17,401 nucleotides of DNA from DAMCZI01 sp032095175 (GTDB taxonomy: Bacteria; Bacillota; Clostridia; Clostridiales; Caloramatoraceae). The notes under the pieces were generated by a model. The model had not been told where the DNA came from. It saw only the letters and a list, made by a program, of their open reading frames with translations, and ran no database searches. Both the position numbers and the translations under genes were made by a program. The stretch is taken from positions 1 through 17,401 of the forward strand of contig DAMCZI010000069.1 of NCBI GenBank assembly GCA_032095175.1, read 5' to 3'. Position 1 is the stretch's first letter. Each line of letters starts with the position of its first letter. Of the stretch, positions 7,161 through 14,466 are shown in pieces.

Positions 7161-7502
7161 TTACTCAACCTCCATACTGTCCACATAATATTCTCTTCCT
7201 GCAATAATTTTTACGTTAAAGCTTCCACAAGCTGGACATTTTATTCTCATTCTCTCTATTGGGCTTTCCACTTCACAGTCAAGGCATTTTATCCTGCCTG
7301 GAACTCTTTCAACTATTATTTTTGCATTGTGAGCAACTGTATCACTGCTTATTATGTTGAAGTATTCCTGTATAAGATCAGGGATTACCCCTGATAATTC
7401 TCCTATTTTAAGTTTTATGCTTAAGACCTTTATAACATTGTTCTTAGCTGCCTCACTTACTGCAATTTTTAATATGCCCTCAGTTATTGATAGTTCATGC
7501 AT
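7161..7502 (-). CDS. hypA: Hydrogenase nickel metallochaperone HypA
   Basis: This 113-aa protein begins MHELSIT, where the N-terminal amine and His2 form the HypA nickel site. Cys73, Cys76, Cys89 and Cys92 (two CxxC pairs) form the structural zinc site. The functional N-terminus requires ATG 7502; the in-frame upstream start at 7541 would bury His2 and is rejected. It begins 7 nt after the large-subunit stop and abuts hypB. The gene order L-hypA-hypB puts nickel delivery directly downstream of the gene for its client subunit. Confidence 0.96.
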   Translation of the reverse strand: MHELSITEGILKIAVSEAAKNNVIKVLSIKLKIGELSGVIPDLIQEYFNIISSDTVAHNAKIIVERVPGRIKCLDCEVESPIERMRIKCPACGSFNVKIIAGREYYVDSMEVE

Positions 7503-7509
7503 AATATCA

Positions 7510-8592
7510 TTACCTGTCCAAGCATGAGAAACATGGATCAATACTTGCTATAATCAATCCTGAATCAGCAATAGTGTTGCCTCTTAACATAAATTCAACT
7601 GTGGATGCTGTTTTAAAGGTTGGAACATGTATACTTACTCTATAGTTGGTTTGTCCTCCATCGGTTACTACATAATATATTACTTCTCCTCTTGGAGCCT
7701 CATGTCTTGCAGTAAATTCTCCAGCAGGTACCTTTGGAAGCTTTACTCCAAGGTTTATTGGTCCCTCTGGAAGGCCATTAATAGCTTGCTTTATAATCTT
7801 TATACTTTCCTCAACCTCAAGCATTCTTACAGCAACTCTTGACCATACATCACATCCATCAAGTACAGGTATATCAAATTCAAAATCATCATAGGATGAA
7901 TATGGCGCATCTTTTCTTACATCAATTTTTAATCCGGATGCTCTAGCATGAGGTCCTACTGTTCCAATTCTTAATGCATCTTCTGTTGGAAGAAGTCCTA
8001 CCCCCTTGGTTCTTAAAGCAAGGGTTTTATCCTGAGTAAATATTTCCATCATTCTCTTATTTGGTTCATTCATCTCATCAAGCATTGAAAGTACTTTTTT
8101 TCTCATATCATCGGTGATGTCTCTTCTAGACCCACCTATTATATTCATTCCATAATTTACTCTATTTCCTGATATCTCTTCTAGTATATCCATTACCTTT
8201 TCTCTGGCATTCCAGATATACATGAACATGCTGTCAAAGCCTATTAGGTGGCATGCTAGACCCATCCATAGATAATGAGAATGAAGTCTTTCAAGCTCAG
8301 CCATTATTACTCTTATATATTGTCCTCTCTTTGGTACTTCCATTTGAGCAATGTTCTCTACTGCCATTGCATATGTTAATGGATGTGAATGAGAGCATAT
8401 TCCACAAACTCTTTCAACAAGCACAAGAGTCTGTATAAAATTTCTTTCTGTTGCCAGCTTCTCTATTCCTCTGTGGTTATATCCAATAAAAACTTCAGCG
8501 TCCTTTATTACCTCTCCCTCTGTATACAGCTTTGCATGTATAGGTTCTTCAAGAGATGGATGGTAAGGACCTATTGGTATTGTATAACTCAT
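7510..8592 (-). CDS. mbhL: [NiFe] hydrogenase catalytic large subunit (MbhL/EchE-like)
   Basis: This 360-aa catalytic subunit of a group 4 energy-converting hydrogenase keeps all four Ni-Fe ligands: Cys63 and Cys66 (ERVCGICSHSH) and Cys354 and Cys357 (DPCFSC). The N-terminus has GPYHPSLEEP, typical of the NuoD/large-subunit family. Retention of both CxxC pairs separates it from complex I NuoD and from the sulfane reductase MbsL, both of which lack the full set. The stop codon follows immediately after DPCFSCLDR, so there is no C-terminal extension for a maturation protease to remove. The ATG at 8592 is preceded by GGAGG and lies 1 nt after the mbhK stop. The length is that of the compact Ech/Coo type. 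Confidence 0.96.
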   Translation of the reverse strand: MSYTIPIGPYHPSLEEPIHAKLYTEGEVIKDAEVFIGYNHRGIEKLATERNFIQTLVLVERVCGICSHSHPLTYAMAVENIAQMEVPKRGQYIRVIMAELERLHSHYLWMGLACHLIGFDSMFMYIWNAREKVMDILEEISGNRVNYGMNIIGGSRRDITDDMRKKVLSMLDEMNEPNKRMMEIFTQDKTLALRTKGVGLLPTEDALRIGTVGPHARASGLKIDVRKDAPYSSYDDFEFDIPVLDGCDVWSRVAVRMLEVEESIKIIKQAINGLPEGPINLGVKLPKVPAGEFTARHEAPRGEVIYYVVTDGGQTNYRVSIHVPTFKTASTVEFMLRGNTIADSGLIIASIDPCFSCLDR

Positions 8593-8593
8593 A

Positions 8594-8986
8594 TTATTCC
8601 TCCTTTAACCCTAATGCCTTTTCCCTTAGTTCACCAAGAGGCGAAACAATTATATGTCCCTTTCCCTCAAGCATTGTGTCCGGAAGGAATAACCTTCCTC
8701 TCATCTTTAAGCCTTCAAAATTAATTCCCATTAATTCATAAATTTCTTCCTCTGGCCATGATGCAGACAAGTCGTATAAATGTGATATTGTTGGCAATTC
8801 ACTTTCTCCCTTTACGGAATAGGATTCAACACAGTTGCCTACTTCATATTGGTAGCATACAACATTTTGTCCTTCCTTATCTACATAACCATGAATCATA
8901 AGAAGCCTTTTACCAGCTTTCTTCATTTTTTCTGCAAGAGTCACTATTTCACCCTTTTTAATCTCAGCAGATTTAAATTCTTGCAT
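8594..8986 (-). CDS. mbhK: Hydrogenase 30-kDa/NuoC-like subunit (MbhK)
   Basis: This 130-aa protein of the NuoC/EchD/MbhK family has the C-terminal signature LYDLSASWPEEEIYELMGINFEG spanning about 70-92, followed by RGRLFLPD (96-103), the equivalent of the NuoC motif ending in RRLL/PD. It is a structural partner of the large subunit in the peripheral arm. It is the first gene of the operon. ATG 8986 is chosen because AGGAGG lies 7 nt upstream; the in-frame ATG at 9040 is inside the likely leader and has no SD. The protein is short, lacking the longer N-terminal part of many NuoC proteins. Confidence 0.88.
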   Translation of the reverse strand: MQEFKSAEIKKGEIVTLAEKMKKAGKRLLMIHGYVDKEGQNVVCYQYEVGNCVESYSVKGESELPTISHLYDLSASWPEEEIYELMGINFEGLKMRGRLFLPDTMLEGKGHIIVSPLGELREKALGLKEE

Positions 8987-9066
8987 TAAATCACCTCCTA
9001 AAATTAAACTATTAAGTAATCCATAGATAGTATATATCATTGACAGAAAAATAACTATCCCAATTT
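8987..9066 (-). promoter_or_regulatory. Leader/probable promoter region of the hydrogenase operon
   Basis: This is the only DNA between the hypE terminator and mbhK, so the operon promoter should lie here. On the minus strand a TATACT sits within ATATATACTATC (about 9024-9034) and could be a -10; I see no good -35 at 16-18 nt. GATAGT and ACTATC form an inverted repeat spaced 22 nt apart around this stretch (about 9026-9059), a possible operator. A consensus AGGAGG for mbhK follows. The promoter call is tentative. Confidence 0.4.
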
Positions 9067-9109
9067 AAAAAAAACTGCATAATTTGTCTCATTTTTAGAG
9101 AATTATGCA
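9067..9109 (-). terminator. Rho-independent terminator after hypE
   Basis: A 9-bp outer stem (TGCATAATT at 9109-9101, AATTATGCA at 9084-9076) contains a shorter inner CTC/GAG pairing and is followed by an eight-U tract (9074-9067). It starts about 10 nt after the hypE stop. It separates the hypFCDE unit from the hydrogenase structural operon. Confidence 0.85.
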
Positions 9110-9118
9110 TTTTTTATG

Positions 9119-10120
9119 TCAACAAATCCTTGGGAGCTGCATTCCTGTCAATTTAGACAATATTCTACTTCCTCCAAGGGGTGTCTTTAAAACTACCTTG
9201 CCTTTATACTCATCTGTCACTTTTCCTATTATCGCTGCATCCTTTCCCTCCGGAAGCTTTCTTATATCACTTAAAACATCCTCTGCCTTATCCTTAGAAA
9301 CTATAAAAACAACTTTACCCTCATTTGCAGAATAAAGAGGATCTAACCCTAGTATTTCACAGGCATTCACAACGGATTCCTTAAGCGGAACTGTATCTTC
9401 ATCAATAAGTATTGAAAAATCCATTCCCTCAACAAATTCATTAAGGGTAGTGGCTAGTCCACCTCTCGTTGGATCTCTCATTATTCTAACATCATCACCA
9501 TATTTAAGTATCTCTTTGGAAATCTTGTTAAGAGGCTGACAATCTGATACTAATCCATTACCAGTAATTAAGTCATTTCTTGCAGCCATTACAGAAATTC
9601 CATGATCACCCATTGTTCCTGAAACTATAACAGCATCTCCAATTTTTATTTTTTCTCTAGATAAACCTTCATGCTTTAAAAACCCAATTCCTGCAGTATT
9701 TATATAAATTCCGTCTCCTTTTCCCTTTTCAACTACCTTAGTATCACCTGTAGCAATTATTACGCCACACTCCTTAGCAGTTTTTTTAATAGAATCAACT
9801 ATTTTAATAAGATCATCCCTCAAAAAACCTTCTTCGATTATAAAACTAAGGCTTAGATATTTAGGTTCTCCTCCACACATGCATACATCGTTTACTGTAC
9901 CGCACACTGAAAGCTTACCTATATCACCTCCAGGAAAAAATAACGGGCTTATAACAAAGCTGTCAGTAGAAAAAGCCAGTTTTTCACTGCCATTAAGTAT
10001 TGCACCATCATTAAGCTTTGAAAGCTCCGAATTGTTAAAAGCAGGTACAATTATTTCATCTATTAATTGTGAAGTTTTCTTTCCTCCACTTCCATAGGCA
10101 AGAGTAATATATTCATCCAT
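9119..10120 (-). CDS. hypE: Carbamoyl-dehydratase HypE
   Basis: This 333-aa protein of the PurM/AIR-synthase-like family converts the carbamoyl group donated by HypF into thiocyanate on its C-terminal cysteine, the cyanide source for the Fe(CN)2CO centre. The N-terminal YGSGGKKTSQLI, the internal CMCGGEPKYLSLSF and MRDPTRGGLATTLNE are typical. The protein ends in PRIC, so the essential terminal Cys333 is present. I place the start at ATG 10120 (MDEYITLAYGSGG), with GAGG 8 nt upstream and 10 nt after hypD; the upstream in-frame start at 10240 would add 40 residues overlapping hypD. It is the last gene of hypFCDE. Confidence 0.96.
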   Translation of the reverse strand: MDEYITLAYGSGGKKTSQLIDEIIVPAFNNSELSKLNDGAILNGSEKLAFSTDSFVISPLFFPGGDIGKLSVCGTVNDVCMCGGEPKYLSLSFIIEEGFLRDDLIKIVDSIKKTAKECGVIIATGDTKVVEKGKGDGIYINTAGIGFLKHEGLSREKIKIGDAVIVSGTMGDHGISVMAARNDLITGNGLVSDCQPLNKISKEILKYGDDVRIMRDPTRGGLATTLNEFVEGMDFSILIDEDTVPLKESVVNACEILGLDPLYSANEGKVVFIVSKDKAEDVLSDIRKLPEGKDAAIIGKVTDEYKGKVVLKTPLGGSRILSKLTGMQLPRIC

Positions 10121-10130
10121 TTTGTACACC

Positions 10131-11219
10131 TCATAGCATCTGATATTTATAATATGCTGCACAAGCACCCTCACTTGATACCATGCATGGTCCAAGTGGA
10201 TTTTCTGGAGTGCATGCCTTAGAAAAAACAGGGCATTCAACAGGGGATGCTTTTCCCTTTATTATTTCACCACACCTACATGGTGATTTTATATTGGAAA
10301 TTTCATAGCTTATAGAGAATCTTTTAGCTGCATCTACCCTTTGGTATTCATCTTTTATTTTTAATCCACTGCCTCCTATTGAACCAATTCCTCTCCATAT
10401 ATCATCGCAGGGCTCAAAATACTTAAATATCATATCCTTTGCCCTTTTATTGCCTTCCTTTGATACTGCTCTTACATAGAGGTTCTCAAGTTCCGCTCTT
10501 CCCTCTTTAATCTGATTTAGAAGGCTATATATTGCAGTAACAATATCCATGGTTTCAAAGCCTGCAATTACAGATGGCTTTTTATATTCCTGAGGTAAAA
10601 ACTCAAAGCCTTTCTCCCCAAGTATTACAGCAACATGACCAGGGCATATAAAACCATCTATATTAAGGTCCTCCATCGAAAGAAGTGTTTTAAGTACTGG
10701 TTCCACCAGCTTATGCATTGAAAAAACATAAAAATTATTTAAACCTGTATCTATTGCCTCTTTAATAGCAATTGCGGTTCCTGGAGTTGTGGTTTCAAAA
10801 CCTACTCCAAGAAAAACAACCTCCTTTTGAGTATTGTTCTTAGCAATTTCAATAGCATCCATAGCTGAATAAACTATTTCAACATTTGAGCCCATAGCTC
10901 TTAATTTTTCTAGTGTTTCACCATACTTAGAGCCTGGTACCTTTATCATATCCCCATAGGTTGCAATTATTACATCCTTGTGTTTTGCCAGCTTTAAAAC
11001 CTCATCAATGGCCTCGGCAGGAGTAACACAAACAGGACAGCCTGGTCCAGATATTATTTTTACCCTTTCAGGCAGCAAGCTTTTAACTCCTGATTTTGCA
11101 ATTGCCATTGTGTGAGTACCGCATATCTCCATTAGCTTTACAGGTTTTATATCCATTTTGTTAATTGCCTCAAGCATTTTTTTTGCATTACCTGGTTTTT
11201 TAAATTCCTGCCAAAGCAT
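10131..11219 (-). CDS. hypD: Hydrogenase maturation iron-sulfur protein HypD
   Basis: This 362-aa scaffold protein assembles the Fe(CN)2CO unit together with HypC. Conserved segments are MEICGTHTMAI with Cys33, SGPGCPVCVTP with Cys61 and Cys64, and a Cys-rich C-terminus (Cys314, 316, 329, 336, 345, 353) that includes the [4Fe-4S] ligands. ATG 11219 has GGAGG 6 nt upstream and overlaps hypC by 20 nt, pointing to coupled translation. The length is normal. Confidence 0.96.
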   Translation of the reverse strand: MLWQEFKKPGNAKKMLEAINKMDIKPVKLMEICGTHTMAIAKSGVKSLLPERVKIISGPGCPVCVTPAEAIDEVLKLAKHKDVIIATYGDMIKVPGSKYGETLEKLRAMGSNVEIVYSAMDAIEIAKNNTQKEVVFLGVGFETTTPGTAIAIKEAIDTGLNNFYVFSMHKLVEPVLKTLLSMEDLNIDGFICPGHVAVILGEKGFEFLPQEYKKPSVIAGFETMDIVTAIYSLLNQIKEGRAELENLYVRAVSKEGNKRAKDMIFKYFEPCDDIWRGIGSIGGSGLKIKDEYQRVDAAKRFSISYEISNIKSPCRCGEIIKGKASPVECPVFSKACTPENPLGPCMVSSEGACAAYYKYQML

Positions 11220-11427
11220 CGGTTACCTCCTTGATTATCTTAAGATTCAAAAGGGCATGCTCCTCTTCTAGTTTCTCTATAGCAAAGCCAGCATGAACAA
11301 TAACATAATCACCTATTTTAATGTCATCAATAAAATCCAATCTTATCTTTCTTGTTATTCCTTCAACCTCAGCGACCGCTTCTTTATCATTTATTTCTTT
11401 AATTTTTAATGGCACTGCCAGACACAT
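11200..11427 (-). CDS. hypC: Hydrogenase maturation chaperone HypC
   Basis: This 75-aa HypC/HybG chaperone begins MCLAVPLKI. The N-terminal Cys (Cys2), exposed after Met removal, is essential for carrying the iron intermediate between HypD and the large subunit. That requirement fixes the start at ATG 11427, which has GGAGG 8 nt upstream; the longer frame from 11442 would bury Cys2. YVIVHAGFAIEKL (about 42-54) is the other family signature. The gene begins inside the last codons of hypF (29-nt overlap). Confidence 0.96.
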   Translation of the reverse strand: MCLAVPLKIKEINDKEAVAEVEGITRKIRLDFIDDIKIGDYVIVHAGFAIEKLEEEHALLNLKIIKEVTDALAGI

Positions 11428-13675
11428 CGTATCCACCTCCATTTGATGCTATCATTACCTGCCCCAGGGATATCCCCTCATCATTTGTTGAAACCCTTCT
11501 GTGATTATATACATTAAATCCATGACCTGAAAGGCTTCCTTTAATTTTTTCTAATAGATATCTATTTTGAAACACCCCACCAGACAGCACAACATCCTTA
11601 ATACCATATTTAGCTGATAACTTTTCAGTCATTTCCACAGCCATTTTCACCAATGTATTTATAAACTTTGCTGAAATAAATCCAACTTCCATACTCTTTT
11701 CACTATCATCAAGGATCTGCTTTATCATTTTTCTCCAATCGAATACCAAAAGCTCTTTATTTGAAATTATATTAAAAGAATATGAATCATCAGTATCTAT
11801 ACAGCAGCTTTCAAGTTTTATAGCCCCTTGGCCTTCATAGGAAGCTCTATCCTTTATACCAAGAATAGCTGCAATACCATCAAAAAGTCTTCCTATGCTG
11901 GTTGCTTGGGGGCAATTAAATCCTTTTTCAATCATCCTTATTACTTCATCTGCATCATCTGTTTTCTTATATTTTTCAGGTATGAATCCAATTGAAGCAT
12001 TTATAAGGGAATAACCTATTCTATAAATATCCTTTATTGATTTATCTCCCCCTGGAAGAATTACAGGCATTATAGTTCCTTCCCTAATAAAGCTTGAATA
12101 ATCGCCTATAAGGAATTCTCCTCCCCATATTCCGCCATCAGTACCATATCCTGTTCCATCCCAAATGATTCCTATTACTTTATTATTCAAATTATTATCT
12201 GCCATACATGAAGTCATATGGGCATGATGATGCTGAACATATACAATTGGTATCTTTTTCTCCTGTGACTGTTCTTCTGCGTAATTAGTAGACATGTAAT
12301 CTGGATGAAGATCACATACAATTTTTTGTGGTTCAATTCTAAAAAGCTTTTTAAAGTGTTCAATTTGATCCTCATAATGCTTAAGTGTCTCTATATTTTT
12401 CAAGTCACCAACATGCTGACTTATAAATACATAATTTTCCTTTGTAACAGCAAAAGAAGCTTTCTGCTCCGCACCACATCCTAGAACTTGTCCTAAATTT
12501 GTTTCAACCTTTATTGGGAAGGGTACATACCCCCTGGATCTTCTAAAAGGATATTCCCTGCCTTCAAAAACCATCATAAGTGAATCATCACATCTTATAT
12601 TTATGTCTCTGTTGTTAAGAAGGAAAGCATCTGCTACTCCCATTAACCCCTCTAATGCCTCATGGTTTTTGTAGATAATAGGAATGTCTGATAGATTACC
12701 ACTAGTCATAACAAGTGTATCTATTTCATCATCCAATAATAAATAATGTATAGGTGTGTAGGGGAGCATTACTCCATAATTATTGTTGTCTAATGAAATA
12801 TGCTTAAGGCTATCTCCTTTTTTCTTCAAAAGTACTATTGGCCTTTTGTGACTTGTTAAAAGTTTCATTTCACTATCTGATAAATAGCACCATTTTTTTA
12901 CCGTCTCCACATCTCTGCACATTAATGCAAATGGTTTTTCATCTCTATGTTTTCTTTTTCTTAATTCAAATACAGCATCAATGTTCCTAGCATCACAGGC
13001 AAGATGTATTCCTCCTAAGCCTTTAACTGCAAGGATTTTTCCTTTTTTTAAAATATCCTTTGCCATACTTATGGAATCTCCATCTATCTCCTTACCTGAA
13101 GCATCATAAAAAATTAACCTCGGACCACATTCATAGCAACAATCCGGCTGTGCATGATATCTTCTATTTTCAATATCTTTATATTCACTTTTACATTCAC
13201 TGCACATAGGAAAAACATTCATTGTTGTTTTATCCCTATCATAGGGTATATCCTTAATAATTGTGAATCTTGGCCCACAGTTAGTACAGTTTATAAATGG
13301 AAATCTATATCTTCTGTCATCTGAACTAAATAACTCTTTTAGGCAATCATCACATATGCATACATCCGGTGATATCAAGGTAAATTTTTCATTATCATCT
13401 GTACTTTTTATAATTTCAAAACCTTTATATTCTTTCAAATTTTCGTAAAATTCAAAGGAAATTTTTTCAATTTCTGAAAGCTTAGGACTTTTGTCCTTTA
13501 TATCATCAAAAAAATTTTGTAGAATTTCTTTTTTTCCTTCAACTTCAATTATTACACCACTGGAGGTGTTTTTTACCCATCCAGTTAAGTTATACTGCTT
13601 AACTAGTTTGTGGATAAAGGGCCTAAACCCTACCCCCTGGACTATTCCATTTACTTCCACGTGCATTCCAATCAA
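11399..13675 (-). CDS. hypF: Carbamoyltransferase HypF
   Basis: HypF, about 758 aa, makes the cyanide precursor from carbamoyl phosphate and ATP and loads HypE. Domains in order: acylphosphatase-like (GIVQGVGFRPF near 10-20); two zinc fingers of CxxC-x18-CxxC form (Cys108, 111, 130, 133 and Cys158, 161, 180, 183); YrdC/Sua5-like domain (KGLGGIHLACDA near 218-229); Kae1-like domain (HHHAH near 482-486, then IWDGTGYGTDGG). All key motifs are intact. The start is uncertain: TTG 13675 has an SD-like GGGTGAT at suitable spacing, while ATG 13666, three codons in, lacks a well-placed SD. The first gene of hypFCDE, it has a promoter just upstream. Confidence 0.95.
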   Translation of the reverse strand: MIGMHVEVNGIVQGVGFRPFIHKLVKQYNLTGWVKNTSSGVIIEVEGKKEILQNFFDDIKDKSPKLSEIEKISFEFYENLKEYKGFEIIKSTDDNEKFTLISPDVCICDDCLKELFSSDDRRYRFPFINCTNCGPRFTIIKDIPYDRDKTTMNVFPMCSECKSEYKDIENRRYHAQPDCCYECGPRLIFYDASGKEIDGDSISMAKDILKKGKILAVKGLGGIHLACDARNIDAVFELRKRKHRDEKPFALMCRDVETVKKWCYLSDSEMKLLTSHKRPIVLLKKKGDSLKHISLDNNNYGVMLPYTPIHYLLLDDEIDTLVMTSGNLSDIPIIYKNHEALEGLMGVADAFLLNNRDINIRCDDSLMMVFEGREYPFRRSRGYVPFPIKVETNLGQVLGCGAEQKASFAVTKENYVFISQHVGDLKNIETLKHYEDQIEHFKKLFRIEPQKIVCDLHPDYMSTNYAEEQSQEKKIPIVYVQHHHAHMTSCMADNNLNNKVIGIIWDGTGYGTDGGIWGGEFLIGDYSSFIREGTIMPVILPGGDKSIKDIYRIGYSLINASIGFIPEKYKKTDDADEVIRMIEKGFNCPQATSIGRLFDGIAAILGIKDRASYEGQGAIKLESCCIDTDDSYSFNIISNKELLVFDWRKMIKQILDDSEKSMEVGFISAKFINTLVKMAVEMTEKLSAKYGIKDVVLSGGVFQNRYLLEKIKGSLSGHGFNVYNHRRVSTNDEGISLGQVMIASNGGGYDVSGSAIKN

Positions 13676-13696
13676 GTCTATCACCCACAATACACT

Positions 13697-13705
13697 ATTA
13701 TAGCA
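13697..13705 (-). promoter_or_regulatory. Extended -10 promoter of hypFCDE
   Basis: On the minus strand TGCTATAAT is a perfect extended -10 (TGn plus TATAAT at 13702-13697). I see no -35 close to consensus at 16-18 nt, which is usual for extended -10 promoters. Transcription would start near 13690, leaving a very short leader before hypF. Confidence 0.65.
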
Positions 13706-13936
13706 TATATTTTAAAGAAAATTCTCACAACTCATTGTAAAACATAGAAAAAAGCGGTATCAAATAAACTTAAAATCAACAGGCATATATAACAGCTAAA
13801 CCCTTTATACTACAAGTTTTTTCAATTATGTTATAACACCAAATATCTGCTGTTATCATTATAATACAAAAAGGTATTTTATTCAAACAATCTGTGGTAA
13901 AATACTACATATATTGTAAAGAAAATAAATTTATTA

Positions 13937-13957
13937 AATTCCTACTACGAGGGAATT
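13937..13957 (+). repeat. Short inverted repeat over the -35 position of the 14023 gene
   Basis: AATTCC (13937-13942) and GGAATT (13952-13957) flank a 9-nt spacer. The repeat covers where a -35 would be for the extended -10 at 13966-13974, so it could be an operator. In such A/T-rich DNA a 6-bp repeat can also occur by chance. Confidence 0.3.
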
Positions 13958-13965
13958 ATAAAATA

Positions 13966-13974
13966 TGATATAAT
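13966..13974 (+). promoter_or_regulatory. Extended -10 promoter of the 14023 gene
   Basis: TGATATAAT is a perfect extended -10 (TG at 13966, TATAAT at 13969-13974). It lies about 48 nt before the ATG at 14023. An SD-like GGGG (14011-14014) is 8 nt before the ATG. No consensus -35 is evident. Confidence 0.6.
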
Positions 13975-14022
13975 CATCATTGTATATATAAATGATAAAA
14001 TATTAGCGAAGGGGATAGATAT

Positions 14023-14427
14023 ATGAGTTTTAAAGAAAAACTAGCTAAGGCATATACCAATGCCTATGTAGACAAATATGGAGACAGATTGACACAGGTT
14101 CAGGGTCACGTCCTCAGCGTAAAGATAACTACCAAAACAATTCTATGGATTTATAACATTATAAAAGTTGATGTACTTGTTAAGCCTGAAAGAAGCAAAG
14201 CAATTGCAAGATGCCAGTATAAGCAGAAACGCTGGTTTAAAAAGCCTTCCTTCATACAGTTAAACCAGGGACATTTGGTAGTTATTCAGGGCTTGAAGGG
14301 CAAAAAGGGTAAAGAAAACAGCGATGTTTTAAAGATTTTAAATGTACGAAATCTTACAACTAAAAAGGATTTAGTCCCAGTTGACCAAAAAGTTCAAAGA
14401 GTTCGCCAAAGACAGCAAATAAGATAG
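14023..14427 (+). CDS. Small, highly basic protein of unknown function
   Basis: This 134-aa plus-strand protein is the only gene on this strand. It is supported by an extended -10 promoter, an SD (AAGGGGA, 8 nt spacing from GGGG) and a strong terminator that begins at its stop codon. It is very rich in Lys and Arg, with about one Cys and no signal peptide or long hydrophobic helix. The middle (about 23-95) reads as alternating hydrophobic and polar residues consistent with beta strands (VQGHVLSVKI, VDVLVKPE, GHLVVIQGLKG). The C-terminus is basic and probably disordered (VQRVRQRQQIR). The composition would suit nucleic-acid or membrane-surface binding, but I do not recognise a family and assign no function. 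Confidence 0.8.
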   Translation: MSFKEKLAKAYTNAYVDKYGDRLTQVQGHVLSVKITTKTILWIYNIIKVDVLVKPERSKAIARCQYKQKRWFKKPSFIQLNQGHLVVIQGLKGKKGKENSDVLKILNVRNLTTKKDLVPVDQKVQRVRQRQQIR

Positions 14428-14466
14428 AGGGCATATGAAAAAATCATATGCCCTCTTTCTTTTTTC
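14426..14466 (+). terminator. Strong hairpin terminator shared by convergent genes
   Basis: A perfect 13-bp stem (14426-14438 with 14444-14456; AGAGGGCATATGA and its complement) has a 5-A loop and a T-rich run at 14457-14466. The last two bases of the plus-strand TAG stop form the base of the stem. Read on the minus strand it also follows the ATPase stop (14466) directly, though its U tract there is interrupted, so it mainly suits the plus-strand gene. Confidence 0.88.

Larger units (their letters stand above)
13703..14022. other. Divergent intergenic region between hypF and the basic-protein gene
   Basis: These 320 bp hold no credible gene. They carry the upstream part of the hypF promoter at one end and, at the other, an extended -10 for the plus-strand gene with a 6-bp inverted repeat just upstream of it. 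A further plus-strand TATAAT (13860-13865) has no matching -35. The rest is A/T-rich with short imperfect repeats; I see no riboswitch or tRNA. Confidence 0.6.

Noticed and set aside
7510..8592. Complex I NuoD or sulfane-reductase (Mbs) large subunit
   Set aside because: All four Ni-Fe cysteines (63, 66, 354, 357) are present and a full hypABCDEF set is adjacent, which fits a true [NiFe] hydrogenase.
161..8986. Formate hydrogenlyase or CO-dependent hydrogenase cluster
   Set aside because: No formate dehydrogenase, CO dehydrogenase or associated ferredoxin gene occurs in the window.
10121..10240. 40-residue N-terminal extension of HypE
   Set aside because: It overlaps the Cys-rich end of hypD, and the normal HypE start with an SD is at 10120.
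13797..13880. Possible small RNA or riboswitch in the hypF spacer
   Set aside because: Only short, imperfect A/T-rich repeats were seen; no conserved riboswitch core or terminator was recognised.
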